A stretch of DNA of 64,000 bases, taken from the IMG/VR virus record IMGVR_UViG_3300037541_000522, positions 33,812 through 97,811 of that record. One strand, 5' to 3'. This document shows, one piece after another, positions 9,014 through 16,546 of the stretch. Positions within the stretch are counted from its first letter, which is position 1; the number at the start of each line of letters is the position of its first letter. The DNA is from a virus. Below the pieces are notes generated by a model. That model was not told the origin of the DNA and ran no database searches. It worked only from the letters and a program-made list of their open reading frames with translations. The translations under genes and the position numbers were made by a program.

Positions 9014-9970
9014 TTAGGCATCTACTTTGTGCAGCACACAGGGAATGATTTCTCCAGCCCTGATTACAGCTACCCTGTCGCCAATTTCAAGGCCCAGTGC
9101 TTCGATAAAGCCTGGATTGTTTAGGGTAGCTCGGCTCACTTGTGCATCGCCAATCATAACAGGTTCTAGAATAGCCACAGGGGTAACCTTGCCAGTTTTA
9201 CCTACTTGCCATTCTACGCCTAAGAGTGTAGTTTCTACGTGTTCAGCTCGTTCTTTTCTAGCGTATGCACCACGGGGATGCTTGCTAGTATAGCCCAAGG
9301 CTTCAAACTCTTGGTTTGAGTCACAACGAAATACTACACCATCACAAGGATAAATTTTATCTAAGTCTGCTTCCAAGACAGTTTGAAAACCCTGCTTACG
9401 CAGCCATTTCATATCTTGCGAATATGAGTCTGACCAGTGCGGGAATAAGCCATAGGCAAAGAAACTAATGGCTCGCGTTCTAAATTCATCTAGATCCTTT
9501 AGATTAAGGGAGCCAGCGGCATAGTTTCGGCTATTTTCAATATGGCTTGGAGCAACAATTTCTCCGGTAATTTGGAGAATAGGCGTATAGGAAATTTTAT
9601 GCGGTACTAGGTTAGTTGACAACAGCTTGTCAGTAATCAGTTGACCCTCTACTCCATCGCCCCGAGTAAGTGCTTGAACTAACTCGCCGTTGATGTAAAG
9701 CAGTGAGATGGCTGCGCCATCAAGTTTGGGAGTAACACTAACTTCCCGAACGCCTTCTAGTGGATTACGCTGACCCTCATCATCATAGAATTTCTGCAGA
9801 CTATACATTTGCCTAAAGTGTTTAGCCTTATTGGTCTGCGGAGCACTACCTACCTCGCCGTAGCCAATCAACTCAGCAAGACTATCAAACTGCTTATCAC
9901 TAATAATAGGCCAGCCGTCGTAATAGTGCTTGCTTGCTGTGTCAAGAAATTCTTTGAGTTTGTTTGTCAT
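9014..9970 (-). CDS. ligA: NAD-dependent DNA ligase, adenylation subunit
   Basis: 318 aa. It has a short domain Ia (HYYDGWPIISDKQFD, NMN binding), the catalytic lysine in TPKLDG (K82), TRGDGVEG, and an OB fold ending GDRVAVIRAGEIIP. The zinc finger, HhH and BRCT parts are on the separate neighbouring gene. Together the two form a full bacterial-type ligase that seals nicks using NAD. Confidence 0.92.
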   Translation of the reverse strand: MTNKLKEFLDTASKHYYDGWPIISDKQFDSLAELIGYGEVGSAPQTNKAKHFRQMYSLQKFYDDEGQRNPLEGVREVSVTPKLDGAAISLLYINGELVQALTRGDGVEGQLITDKLLSTNLVPHKISYTPILQITGEIVAPSHIENSRNYAAGSLNLKDLDEFRTRAISFFAYGLFPHWSDSYSQDMKWLRKQGFQTVLEADLDKIYPCDGVVFRCDSNQEFEALGYTSKHPRGAYARKERAEHVETTLLGVEWQVGKTGKVTPVAILEPVMIGDAQVSRATLNNPGFIEALGLEIGDRVAVIRAGEIIPCVLHKVDA

Positions 9971-9994
9971 GTTAAACTTTCACAAGAGTTTAAT

Positions 9995-10023
9995 ATTATA
10001 ACAGTTTAGGGTCGTGTGGTCAA
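9995..10023 (-). promoter_or_regulatory. Promoter with GACCCTAAA motif in the spacer
   Basis: TTGACC (10018-10023), 17-bp spacer, TATAAT (9995-10000). The spacer holds CGACCCTAAACTG, a copy of the dispersed phage motif. It drives the ligase adenylation gene. Confidence 0.8.
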
Positions 10024-10024
10024 G

Positions 10025-10306
10025 TTAGGATTTCTTGAGCTGGTTATGGTAGTGCTCAATGATTTCCTCACCCTCTGCTTCAGCGCAGATTTCCATCATG
10101 CCGTCAAGAAGGTTGTAAATATTCTCCATACTAGCTGGGAAACTTACACCTTCTCGGCTGGCAACCCACTCGCCTTCATAGCTTAAAAAGTATTTTCGGA
10201 GTTGAATATAGATTGTTTCCCTGAAGTCATTGACCACCAGTTTGATCTGAAAGCCTTTTTCCAAGTTTTCTTCTATAAGTTTTTCATAGATAATGTTATT
10301 ATCCAT
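10025..10306 (-). CDS. PC4-like ssDNA-binding protein
   Basis: 93 aa. The middle reads IQLRKYFLSYEGEW followed by REGVSF, which resembles the beta-ridge of the PC4/p15 ssDNA-binding domain (R-x-Y ... G-E-W ... K-G-I-S). T5 is known to encode a PC4 homologue linked to recombination-dependent replication, which fits this T5-like block. The call rests on motif resemblance only. ATG overlaps the upstream stop. Confidence 0.5.
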   Translation of the reverse strand: MDNNIIYEKLIEENLEKGFQIKLVVNDFRETIYIQLRKYFLSYEGEWVASREGVSFPASMENIYNLLDGMMEICAEAEGEEIIEHYHNQLKKS

Positions 10307-10929
10307 TAGAATTGAACTCCAACTTCTTTTAAGTGCTTAAGAGAGGCTAATTCACAGGCTGGTTGGTAGGCATACTGTAGCCACTTTTCATTAGTTAGCC
10401 ATACACGGTAAACCCAGCCATAAGTAGGATCAGGCAGTTCTGTAATAATTTTTGCAGTAGAATCATATCTGCTGCTATATACAGTTTCTCCTACTTCAAA
10501 CTTATCCTGCATTGCGCCTTCAGGAATAAGTTGGGGATGAAAATAGTCGTGAGAACTATTTCGTTTTGGAACGTGGTTTTCTTCTAGAATTCGTTTAATG
10601 AATTCCCCACCACGATACGTGGACCTAGAAATACCCTCAATGGTATTACCCTCAAGATATTCACGAATAATAAATCCGGTTTCTTGTTGGGTTGCAGGTT
10701 TTCCACGTAGTGCTGCCCGACGCTCACCATCTCGACGTTGACGCTCTTTGAACTGTTCAAGAAGTGTTTCTAGGCGTGAAGTGTTATAGTTCATGCCTAG
10801 AATCGCGCAAGCTTCTTTTTTGGTTATAGGCTTAGTGTTGGCATCTTTAGGCTCAAGTAGACCAATAACCTTTTGTAGATTAGTGTCTGTCATACGCTCT
10901 TGTTCAAGAGCTGATCGTTTCTTTGCCAT
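10306..10929 (-). CDS. Conserved phage protein with HTH-like N-terminus
   Basis: 207 aa. A helical N-terminus (TKKEACAILGMNYNTSRLE) looks like a helix-turn-helix. A basic middle (ERRAALRGKPAT) and a beta-rich C-terminus (VGETVYSSRYDSTAKI) follow, the latter with the look of an SH3/KOW fold. I recall similar proteins in other large phages but no assigned function. It likely binds nucleic acid. Confidence 0.55.
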   Translation of the reverse strand: MAKKRSALEQERMTDTNLQKVIGLLEPKDANTKPITKKEACAILGMNYNTSRLETLLEQFKERQRRDGERRAALRGKPATQQETGFIIREYLEGNTIEGISRSTYRGGEFIKRILEENHVPKRNSSHDYFHPQLIPEGAMQDKFEVGETVYSSRYDSTAKIITELPDPTYGWVYRVWLTNEKWLQYAYQPACELASLKHLKEVGVQF

Positions 10930-10943
10930 AGCCTATAACCTCG

Positions 10944-10969
10944 AAAAATAAGGGCAGCAATGGCTGCCC
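10944..10969 (-). terminator. Intrinsic terminator
   Basis: Stem GGGCAGC/GCTGCCC with a four-base loop, followed leftward by TTATTTTT. It ends the unit carrying the 121-aa HTH protein. Confidence 0.8.
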
Positions 10970-10975
10970 GGAATA

Positions 10976-11341
10976 TTAAGCCTTGATAACACTCAACAGG
11001 TAAACAGCAGCTTTACCAGTCAGTTTGCCAAGAATATCCTCGTCGATAGGAGCACCCTTGGCTTCGATAGCTTTGGTAAGCTCAGCAATAGCTGCTTCTT
11101 TGCTTACACGCTTAGTGCCTTCGCCGGTTTTGGCGGTACTGCCGCCCTTGCTAGTGCTGGCGGAGGCTTCTTTCTTAACATAGACACCCGCTTGAACAAG
11201 AACCATGCGAACACCGTTAGGTGAGGCTTCGATCTCGTCAGCAATGTCTTTGATAATCTCAGTGCTGCTCTCAGGGGTAGGATCAGCATCTTGATACATT
11301 TTAACAACTTGTTCTTTAAGTTCAGGAGTCCATTGAGTCAT
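10976..11341 (-). CDS. Small HTH-type DNA-binding protein
   Basis: 121 aa. N-terminal helices with SPNGVRMVLVQAGVYVKK match the recognition-helix region of the paralogs at 34722, 35674, 36653 and 40770 (consensus S-V-R-S-x-x-A-K-L-x-x-x-G-V-Y). An Ala/Ser/Gly/Thr linker and a C-terminal helical cap (ILGKLTGKAAVYLLSVI) follow. It is the most diverged member of the family. Likely a phage transcription regulator or nucleoid protein. Confidence 0.6.
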   Translation of the reverse strand: MTQWTPELKEQVVKMYQDADPTPESSTEIIKDIADEIEASPNGVRMVLVQAGVYVKKEASASTSKGGSTAKTGEGTKRVSKEAAIAELTKAIEAKGAPIDEDILGKLTGKAAVYLLSVIKA

Positions 11342-11350
11342 TTTTAATCC

Positions 11351-11608
11351 TTAGTGTATATTGTCTTTGTCAGAGCGTAAGTTTCCGGTTTTTGTAAGTT
11401 CGTATTCAATTAGTTTGTTATATGCTGCATCAAAACTTGCGGCTAAAATGTAAAGTTTTTCTGTAGGTATTAAGCTAGGTGGTAACATAGCTGGAATAGT
11501 TTTATTTTGTCGGCAAGTTTCGTCAATAATTGCGCCTAATTGAATGGCGATTTTAGCTGCTTCTTGAAGTGTTATGGCATCCCATATTCTGAATGGTTTA
11601 TCTGTCAT
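11351..11608 (-). CDS. Hypothetical protein, 85 aa
   Basis: I do not recognise it. Helical, with no transmembrane segment. It overlaps the upstream gene by 4 bases (ATGA) and lies 9 bases before the HTH gene, so it belongs to the unit started at 11935. Confidence 0.6.
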   Translation of the reverse strand: MTDKPFRIWDAITLQEAAKIAIQLGAIIDETCRQNKTIPAMLPPSLIPTEKLYILAASFDAAYNKLIEYELTKTGNLRSDKDNIH

Positions 11609-11877
11609 ACTAAAGTAGTTTCGGTAATTTGCATCCGATCAGGAACAAACTGCCGATAATTGTGTTTAAGATCATGGCGAGCCATTAGCTGCATAATTTC
11701 TTCATGTTGACGATTCTTTACTTGACGATACTCGTCCAAGAAAAGTGCAAAGCTAGACTCATCAAGTTGAGTGAGATCAATACCAGCGTAATTACGCTGA
11801 GGTTCTTGCAGTACCATAACAGCACGTTGTGATTGGGAACCATCTTGTTTTGTGTAATTGAATTCTACAAGTTTCAT
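11605..11877 (-). CDS. Hypothetical protein, 90 aa
   Basis: First gene after the promoter at 11907-11935. A short beta N-terminus (MKLVEFNYTKQDGS) is followed by helices rich in Q, R and H (EYRQVKNRQHEEIMQLMARH). Function unknown. Confidence 0.6.
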   Translation of the reverse strand: MKLVEFNYTKQDGSQSQRAVMVLQEPQRNYAGIDLTQLDESSFALFLDEYRQVKNRQHEEIMQLMARHDLKHNYRQFVPDRMQITETTLV

Positions 11878-11906
11878 AGTCTGTGTTTTCCTAATGAAGA
11901 AATAAT

Positions 11907-11935
11907 ATTATAGCAATATATGGCACACGATTCAA
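11907..11935 (-). promoter_or_regulatory. Sigma70-like promoter
   Basis: TTGAAT (11930-11935), 17-bp spacer, TATAAT (11907-11912), 30 bases upstream of the 90-aa gene. Confidence 0.8.
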
Positions 11936-11946
11936 GATTAAATTTT

Positions 11947-12207
11947 TTAATCTTCGTTAATTGCTCGCCGCATTCCTGCTCTAGCCGATTCAAACATTGA
12001 TGGAATAAATACTATTGGAAGTACGATAGGAGCCATTAGTGTGTTTAGCAAAATAAACACTACAGAGCTTAACTTGGGACTACGAGTAATATCGTTAATT
12101 ACTCCTGCCTGAATAGCCTCTCTAACTAAGGGTCTAAACATAAACCACCAACTAACAATGCTAGTAGCTAGTGCAATTGAAAAATATACTATAATAATTT
12201 CATGCAT
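11947..12207 (-). CDS. Small membrane protein, two transmembrane segments
   Basis: 86 aa with hydrophobic segments at about residues 3-24 and 49-70 and a basic C-terminus (ARAGMRRAINED). Its end overlaps the downstream promoter region by position only. It probably sits in the host inner membrane; function unknown. Confidence 0.55.
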   Translation of the reverse strand: MHEIIIVYFSIALATSIVSWWFMFRPLVREAIQAGVINDITRSPKLSSVVFILLNTLMAPIVLPIVFIPSMFESARAGMRRAINED

Positions 12208-12210
12208 AGA

Positions 12211-12522
12211 TTACCAGCAATCGCCAATTACTTCTTCGCTATCTCCCTCTACCTTTTCTTCAAGCTCTTTGCCGCGCTTAATATCATCGTTCATATCCCG
12301 TACACGAACTAGTGCATCAATAAGTTCATTAATATGGTCAATGCTAACTGGAACTTCTCGATCACAGGTATCACGCAACATTACGTCTTCCATACCACCG
12401 TTATTAGTGCCCCACTCAAGCTCGTAATAAAAGTATTTAGTAGGTGCTTCATCAGTAGTAAACAGCTCATCTGCATCAAGCTCGCTGGGATCGTAGTCTA
12501 CTGCGCCAAAAAAGATTTTCAT
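12211..12522 (-). CDS. Acidic hypothetical protein, 103 aa
   Basis: Start ATG 12522 (MKIFFGAVDYD) chosen because of AAGGAAAC upstream; the longer frame has no ribosome site. Very acidic (D/E-rich throughout). No known motif. Ends 3 bases before the membrane protein gene. Confidence 0.6.
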   Translation of the reverse strand: MKIFFGAVDYDPSELDADELFTTDEAPTKYFYYELEWGTNNGGMEDVMLRDTCDREVPVSIDHINELIDALVRVRDMNDDIKRGKELEEKVEGDSEEVIGDCW

Positions 12523-12532
12523 TTGTGTTTCC

Positions 12533-12727
12533 TTAGTTAATTTCAATAAAGTTAATTGCAATATCTTGATCTGTACACCACTCTAAGAGTTTGTCTAGGG
12601 TAGCAATACCGGGCGGTTTTGCGCCTAAGTAGTTAACTACAGCATCAAAATCTGTATCCGCGTGTATGATTTTTTGATCTACAGTTCCGGTATGATTCAT
12701 GTAGCTAGCTACAATATATTTGCTCAA
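12533..12727 (-). CDS. Hypothetical protein, 64 aa
   Basis: Small protein beginning MSKYIVASYMNHTG. It overlaps the upstream gene by 4 bases and is clearly part of the same unit. No recognised domain. Confidence 0.55.
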   Translation of the reverse strand: MSKYIVASYMNHTGTVDQKIIHADTDFDAVVNYLGAKPPGIATLDKLLEWCTDQDIAINFIEIN

Positions 12728-12969
12728 CTTGGATCTCCTAGTAGTTTAAGATTTAGGGTAAAGTTTTCTACTGTTGTTCTGACTAGAGTAGCTAAGATTA
12801 GCATTTCTCGTTCAGTTTCAGGATAGCCAAACAGGTCTACTAGTCCGTTTGCGATTAGCAAATAAGCACTGTTTTCATCTACGCTTAGCATACCCCAGTC
12901 AATAGGATCGTTAACTTCTTCCTCTTGTGCTAGTTCAATAATTTGTGCTAATTGTGGAATATTATTCAT
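12724..12969 (-). CDS. Hypothetical protein, 81 aa
   Basis: Acidic helical protein (AQEEEVNDPIDWGML, then a C-terminal helix). It starts 5 bases after the tRNA at 12975. I recall similar small proteins in other phages but no function. Confidence 0.55.
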   Translation of the reverse strand: MNNIPQLAQIIELAQEEEVNDPIDWGMLSVDENSAYLLIANGLVDLFGYPETEREMLILATLVRTTVENFTLNLKLLGDPS

Positions 12970-12974
12970 AGTAT

Positions 12975-13052
12975 TGGTGGGCCCCCTGGGAGTCGAACCC
13001 AGTACCTGCCGATTATGAGTCGGATGCTCTAACCACCGTGAGCTAGAGGCCC
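12975..13052 (-). tRNA. tRNA with CAU anticodon (Ile2 or Met)
   Basis: Full cloverleaf with encoded CCA. The loop is CTCATAA. The anticodon stem CCGA/TCGG and surrounding bases look like minor tRNA-Ile (CAU, lysidine-modified) rather than initiator. Identity cannot be settled without modelling. Confidence 0.9.
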
Positions 13053-13059
13053 GTATAGG

Positions 13060-13263
13060 TTACATAAATGCTGCCCACAGCAGCGGCATGAAAAGTAGAA
13101 CACCAAAAAACACAGCAACAATCCAACCTGGATCTTTGAGTGTAAGTACGGTTTGTTTGCTGACAGGAACCCCTGCATATTCTACAGTATTTTGTGTGTT
13201 AGTATTAGTTAGGGTTTCTGAGCTACGTGGCCACGGCCAACTTTTATTTTGCACTTTTTGCAA
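13060..13263 (-). CDS. Tail-anchored small membrane protein
   Basis: 67 aa with one C-terminal transmembrane segment (GWIVAVFFGVLLFMPLLWAA) behind a polar N-terminus. Its first 20 bases overlap the end of the phosphoesterase gene. Topology suggests a cytoplasmic N-terminus. Function unknown. Confidence 0.55.
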   Translation of the reverse strand: MQKVQNKSWPWPRSSETLTNTNTQNTVEYAGVPVSKQTVLTLKDPGWIVAVFFGVLLFMPLLWAAFM

Positions 13264-13780
13264 TCCTTTTATTTATATCTGCTAGGCTGACCGGAGTATA
13301 GTTGTCAAGGCACTCCATGCTAACATTTATGTAACGTGGGTCTGGGTGGCCGTTTGGTAAGAGCACTCGTTTGTAGTGCAGGTGTCCGTGTAAGTTAGTG
13401 CCCCAGCGATCCAAACTCTCTGGATGTATAGGCACATGAGTCATTACTACACCGTACCTATGGCATACTCCACGAACATCATCAAAGTATTGTGCATACT
13501 GTGCTAGCTTACACTCGTCGTGATTACCACGGATCAATATTTTTATACCGTTAAGACGACCTAGAATTTCTAGTCCTGTTGCATTCTTAGTCATGCAAAC
13601 ATCGCCTAGGAAGTATACTTTGTCATCAGGTTTGACCACACTGTTGTGTTGAGCAATAATGTGCTCGTGCATATGGTTAATGCCATTAAAACTACGTAGT
13701 TGTGTGCCGTCACTTCTAAGAAACTTTAAGATGTTCTCGTGATGAAAGTGATGGTCACTAGCAAAAAATACATTGCTCAT
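13244..13780 (-). CDS. Calcineurin-like metallophosphoesterase
   Basis: 178 aa. The metal-binding blocks are in order: ASDHHFHH, FLGDVCM, IRGNHDE, THVP and GTNLHGHLHYK. It hydrolyses a phosphate ester; phage members include nucleases and phosphodiesterases. A second, unrelated-length member is at 26024. Confidence 0.85.
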   Translation of the reverse strand: MSNVFFASDHHFHHENILKFLRSDGTQLRSFNGINHMHEHIIAQHNSVVKPDDKVYFLGDVCMTKNATGLEILGRLNGIKILIRGNHDECKLAQYAQYFDDVRGVCHRYGVVMTHVPIHPESLDRWGTNLHGHLHYKRVLLPNGHPDPRYINVSMECLDNYTPVSLADINKRIAKSAK

Positions 13781-13791
13781 TTTTAAACCTT

Positions 13792-13845
13792 AAAAATAAT
13801 GCCCAGCCTGTGTGACATTTTTATATTATATCACACTGACTGGGC
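13792..13845 (-). terminator. Terminator hairpin enclosing a promoter
   Basis: Arms GCCCAG/CTGGGC and GTGTGA/TCACAC frame the -10 box of the promoter at 13825-13853; leftward U-rich tail ATTATTTTTA. Transcripts arriving from the tRNA-Val side should stop here while new ones begin inside the loop. Confidence 0.65.
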
Positions 13846-13853
13846 CTGTGCAA
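13825..13853 (-). promoter_or_regulatory. Sigma70-like promoter inside a terminator
   Basis: TTGCAC (13848-13853), 17-bp spacer, TATAAT (13825-13830). Drives the phosphoesterase gene. Confidence 0.8.
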
Positions 13854-13863
13854 GTTTAAGTTT

Positions 13864-13938
13864 TGGTAGTACCTGAGGGTTTCGAACCCACGACCCTCTC
13901 GGTGTAAACGAGATGCTCTACCACTGAGCTAAGGTACT
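13864..13938 (-). tRNA. tRNA-Val (UAC)
   Basis: Cloverleaf with TCTCG/CGAGA anticodon stem, loop TTTACAC, and encoded CCA. Two bases overlap the methyltransferase stop. Confidence 0.93.
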
Positions 13939-14506
13939 AGGGATTTGCTAGGTAAAAAGCTAGGGCAAAGCCTAGTGGAGTCATACTACGCAATTCTTTA
14001 GTTCGTTCTGATTTACCACCTAATTGCATTATTGGCGATTTAGGGTCGGGATCAACTGGTGATTGAGGCAGGTCACGATTAAATGTGCCCCACAATCCTG
14101 TTTTCTTGGTGTAGGCGTCACCAAACCACCACGGCTGAAAGTACCAAGGTGTGCCTAGTTCTGGCCTAAGTTTTGCTAGTCTACCCACAGGATTTTCAAT
14201 CACCCACCATTTGGGTTCATGATAGCTTATGATTTCTAGGGTTTTATCTACTAGCTGTAGGCTCTGCTGGGTACGCCCATCCCTATCTTTTTGCCCCCAG
14301 TACTGAGCACCACTACTAGCAAAGTCTGTGCAAGGTGGAGCAGCTAGGATGCCGTGTATGGGTTGTGGTAAGTCGCCGGGAGTTATATCAAGTATATCAA
14401 GACCAAGTTTAACGTCTACTTGATATACGTCATATAATCCGCTGTCGCGGTAGTATTTAGGCCAATTGCCACTATAATCGAACAGGGAAAGTATAATTTT
14501 TTTCAT
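13937..14506 (-). CDS. Short C5-cytosine methyltransferase-like protein
   Basis: Start ATG 14506 (MKKIILSLFDYSGNW). The longer frame runs into tRNA-Gly. 189 aa with the catalytic PC motif in AAPPCTDFASSGAQ and the ENP motif in VIENPVGRL, as in Dcm-type enzymes. It lacks room for a normal target-recognition domain, so it may be a minimal DNA methylase or act on nucleotides. It is flanked by tRNAs. Confidence 0.75.
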   Translation of the reverse strand: MKKIILSLFDYSGNWPKYYRDSGLYDVYQVDVKLGLDILDITPGDLPQPIHGILAAPPCTDFASSGAQYWGQKDRDGRTQQSLQLVDKTLEIISYHEPKWWVIENPVGRLAKLRPELGTPWYFQPWWFGDAYTKKTGLWGTFNRDLPQSPVDPDPKSPIMQLGGKSERTKELRSMTPLGFALAFYLANP

Positions 14507-14583
14507 GGAGCGGGTAGGGAGATTCGAACTCCTCACTTCGAGTTTGGAAGACTGGCGTGCTAACCGTTAAACACTATACCCGC
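14506..14583 (-). tRNA. tRNA-Gly (UCC)
   Basis: Loop CTTCCAA, acceptor GCGGGTA, ends TCCA. One C-C mismatch in the anticodon stem. Its last base overlaps the methyltransferase ATG, and its 5' part overlaps the DUF1289-like gene. Confidence 0.9.
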
Positions 14584-14746
14584 TAGTATACCTAACTTGT
14601 CTATAGAATAGTTTATTAACTACTTGTTCTCGTTGTTTGTCTGTGTATGCTGTCCAGTCTTGGATTTCTTCCCTAGTTCTCCAGCAGTCTATACATAGCT
14701 CTAGTTTAGGGTCTAGCCTACACACTTTAATACAAGGGGTAATCAT
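14567..14746 (-). CDS. DUF1289-like small cysteine protein
   Basis: 59 aa. The four-cysteine pattern PCIKVCRLDP ... LCIDCWRT and following EEIQDW match the DUF1289 family, widespread in bacteria. The last 17 bases run into the 5' end of tRNA-Gly, so the RNA is either tRNA or this mRNA 3' end. Start ATG 14746. Confidence 0.6.
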   Translation of the reverse strand: MITPCIKVCRLDPKLELCIDCWRTREEIQDWTAYTDKQREQVVNKLFYRQVRYTSGYSV

Positions 14747-14747
14747 A

Positions 14748-14868
14748 TTAGTCTAAGACTAGCACTTCTACATCCCAGAATCCCCACTCGTCCACAGTCC
14801 AATTTAGGAACATTTTAGTTGGTAGGGGAATAAGGTAGCCAGCACTGGGTGGAATTTTTGTTTGGTTC
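14748..14868 (-). CDS. Small hypothetical protein, about 40 aa
   Basis: ATG 14868 (MNQTKIPPSAGYLIPLPTK) is preferred because the longer frame enters tRNA-Ser and its terminator. No good ribosome site is visible. It ends two bases before the DUF1289-like start, which supports coupling. Confidence 0.35.
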
Positions 14869-14882
14869 ATTGGCGCAAATCT

Positions 14883-14910
14883 AAAAAGTAGAGGGTGCTG
14901 GGCACCCTCT
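14883..14910 (-). terminator. Intrinsic terminator after tRNA-Ser
   Basis: Perfect stem AGAGGGTGC/GCACCCTCT followed leftward by ACTTTTTAG. Confidence 0.75.
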
Positions 14911-14914
14911 ATGT

Positions 14915-15004
14915 TGGCAGAAGCGGTGAGATTCGAACTCACGGACCCCTTACGGAATCGTCGGTTTTCAAGACCGGTGCCTTAAACCCCTCGACCACGC
15001 TTCT
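14915..15004 (-). tRNA. tRNA-Ser (UGA)
   Basis: Class II tRNA with long variable arm, loop CTTGAAA, encoded GCCA end. Confidence 0.93.
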
Positions 15005-15443
15005 AAAGATCAAGCTGTTGTTGTCCACCAATAGGAATACGCTTAGGCTTCAGGGTTTCTTGCAAGCCTAGGTAAACCTTTAACAAGCCGTCTTTAAGCT
15101 CGGCATGTAGGACTTCATACTGATTGTCTAGGAAAAAGCTACGAGTAAAGCCTCTGTAGGCAATACCTTGATGAATCCAAGCTGTATAATCTTTATCTTC
15201 TTCCTGCTCAGACTTTTGAGCAGTAATTACAAGTTCGCCTTTTGATACTTCCAGACTAATCTCTGATTCCTTAAAACCAGCAACAGCTAGTTCTAGGAGA
15301 TACTTGTGATCTTCTGCTTTGCGAACATTGTATGGTGGATAATTAACATTTGCTTTAGCAATCATTTGCGTATGCAATTTGTTAATGCGATCTTGGGCTT
15401 CATCAAAGCCTAGAAAGTATTTATTAATATCTTTTAGTGTCAT
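15003..15443 (-). CDS. Small heat-shock protein, Hsp20/IbpA family
   Basis: 146 aa. The alpha-crystallin domain spans about residues 35-125: YPPYNVRKAEDHKYLLELAV, then ISLEVSKGELVI, then IAYRGFTRSF, with the conserved AYRGFTRSF-type block of bacterial IbpA. A short C-terminal KRIPI plays the role of the I-x-I oligomer tail. It probably keeps phage or host proteins from aggregating. Its end touches tRNA-Ser. Confidence 0.92.
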   Translation of the reverse strand: MTLKDINKYFLGFDEAQDRINKLHTQMIAKANVNYPPYNVRKAEDHKYLLELAVAGFKESEISLEVSKGELVITAQKSEQEEDKDYTAWIHQGIAYRGFTRSFFLDNQYEVLHAELKDGLLKVYLGLQETLKPKRIPIGGQQQLDL

Positions 15444-15473
15444 CTCATTCTCCTCGGTTGAGCAAGAATTGTT

Positions 15474-15792
15474 AATAAAAATGCCAAATGGCCATTTAAG
15501 TCCAGGTTTTCTGTTACGAGGATAACCTGGAACCCTAAGCCGAGTTTAGGCGGCTAATGCGAACGTTTCATCGTTTGCGTTTAGTTTGTTTGCTTCTCTA
15601 GCCGGGTAGTCCCAGCCCTACGGCTTCTGCATTGCCGAGTTGTCCATCTTCCTACTCTGCACCCTGTCGAAACCATGACTAGCCCATCAGAAACATTCTC
15701 ACGGTTTATCTTTCCGTTCCCAAATACATGGACAAAAATGTTTCTGGTGGACCAGGCGGGAGTCGAACCCGCGTCCAAAGCACCTTTGGGTT
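15474..15792 (-). ncRNA. ssrA: Circularly permuted (two-piece) tmRNA
   Basis: Reading leftward, the acceptor piece comes first: hairpin 15775-15789, T-arm with GCGGG/CCCGC (15756-15772), then CTGGTCC and ACCA ending at 15745. An intervening segment follows. The second piece begins GGGCTAG (15679-15685), which pairs with CTGGTCC over 7 bp, then the tmRNA block GGTTTCGACAGG. The tag frame at 15546-15578 reads ANDETFALAA and stops with TAA. A hairpin and T-rich stretch near 15474-15520 end it. It rescues stalled ribosomes and tags the products for proteolysis. Confidence 0.93.
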
Positions 15793-15804
15793 AACTTCAT
15801 ACAA

Positions 15805-15984
15805 CTATATCTTCTTTTGCGTAACACTACAACTACCAACTAGGGTTTTACCTTTAGTTTCGTAGTCTAGTTTAAGTTTGGCTAGTGCTTGTTCGCACTC
15901 AGCTCTGCTAGAGTATGCACCTCTAGTTCCGTGCTCGCCGCCAGTGCCTAACACAGAAAATAGTATAATCCATACCCAAGCCAT
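15805..15984 (-). CDS. Small exported or membrane protein
   Basis: Start ATG 15984 (MAWVWIILFSVLGTGG) behind AGGATAAATACT. The N-terminal 14 residues are a short hydrophobic segment resembling a signal anchor. The rest (about 45 aa) is polar with two cysteines (SRAECEQA, VGSCSV) that could form a disulfide outside the cytoplasm. Function unknown. Confidence 0.5.
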   Translation of the reverse strand: MAWVWIILFSVLGTGGEHGTRGAYSSRAECEQALAKLKLDYETKGKTLVGSCSVTQKKI

Positions 15985-15989
15985 AGTAT

Positions 15990-16379
15990 TTATCCTATAT
16001 CTTGTGCCCAAGAATGCTGATTCCAGAACTCACTAACTTTTGCTTGGTCAAGACCACAAAACTCAGCAAATTTAGTTAGCAAGTTGTCATCATGTTCAGC
16101 ATCAAAAATGCTATTATGTATAGTCAGGTATCCTGCCATCTGTGCAGGAGCATAGGCTTCTGGCCCGAACTCAAACACATTGTAGAGAACATACCTGTAA
16201 GTGCCCTTGTCCTCAATATCACCTTTGTAGATGCGACGACACACTGCACAGAATGCATCAAGCTGTTGCTCTTTGGTTAAACTATTCCAGTACTCCTCAC
16301 TAGCCTGCTCAATATTTAGCATAGCTTTATTCCAAGCTTCGCCAATTTCACTTAGTGAATCTTTAAGTTCTTCGTTCAT
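15990..16379 (-). CDS. Hypothetical protein, 129 aa
   Basis: Acidic helical protein beginning MNEELKDSLSEIGEAW. It contains CAVCRR but no full zinc-binding set. Follows tRNA-Thr closely. I recall similar proteins in large phages without function. Confidence 0.6.
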   Translation of the reverse strand: MNEELKDSLSEIGEAWNKAMLNIEQASEEYWNSLTKEQQLDAFCAVCRRIYKGDIEDKGTYRYVLYNVFEFGPEAYAPAQMAGYLTIHNSIFDAEHDDNLLTKFAEFCGLDQAKVSEFWNQHSWAQDIG

Positions 16380-16391
16380 GATTATACTTAG

Positions 16392-16466
<75 letters not shown>

Positions 16467-16470
16467 GGTG

Positions 16471-16546
16471 TGGAGTAGATGACAGGACTCGAACCTGCAT
16501 ATACTGGATTTGCAATCCAGTCCCTAGCCTTTCGGGTCACATCTAC
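16471..16546 (-). tRNA. tRNA-Cys (GCA)
   Basis: Stem CTGGA/TCCAG, loop TTGCAAA, ends TCCA as tRNA-Cys does. Its first bases overlap the stop of the upstream gene. Confidence 0.93.

Noticed and set aside
15581-15778. 65-aa leftward reading frame
   Set aside because: It lies entirely within the tmRNA gene and shares its paired segments.
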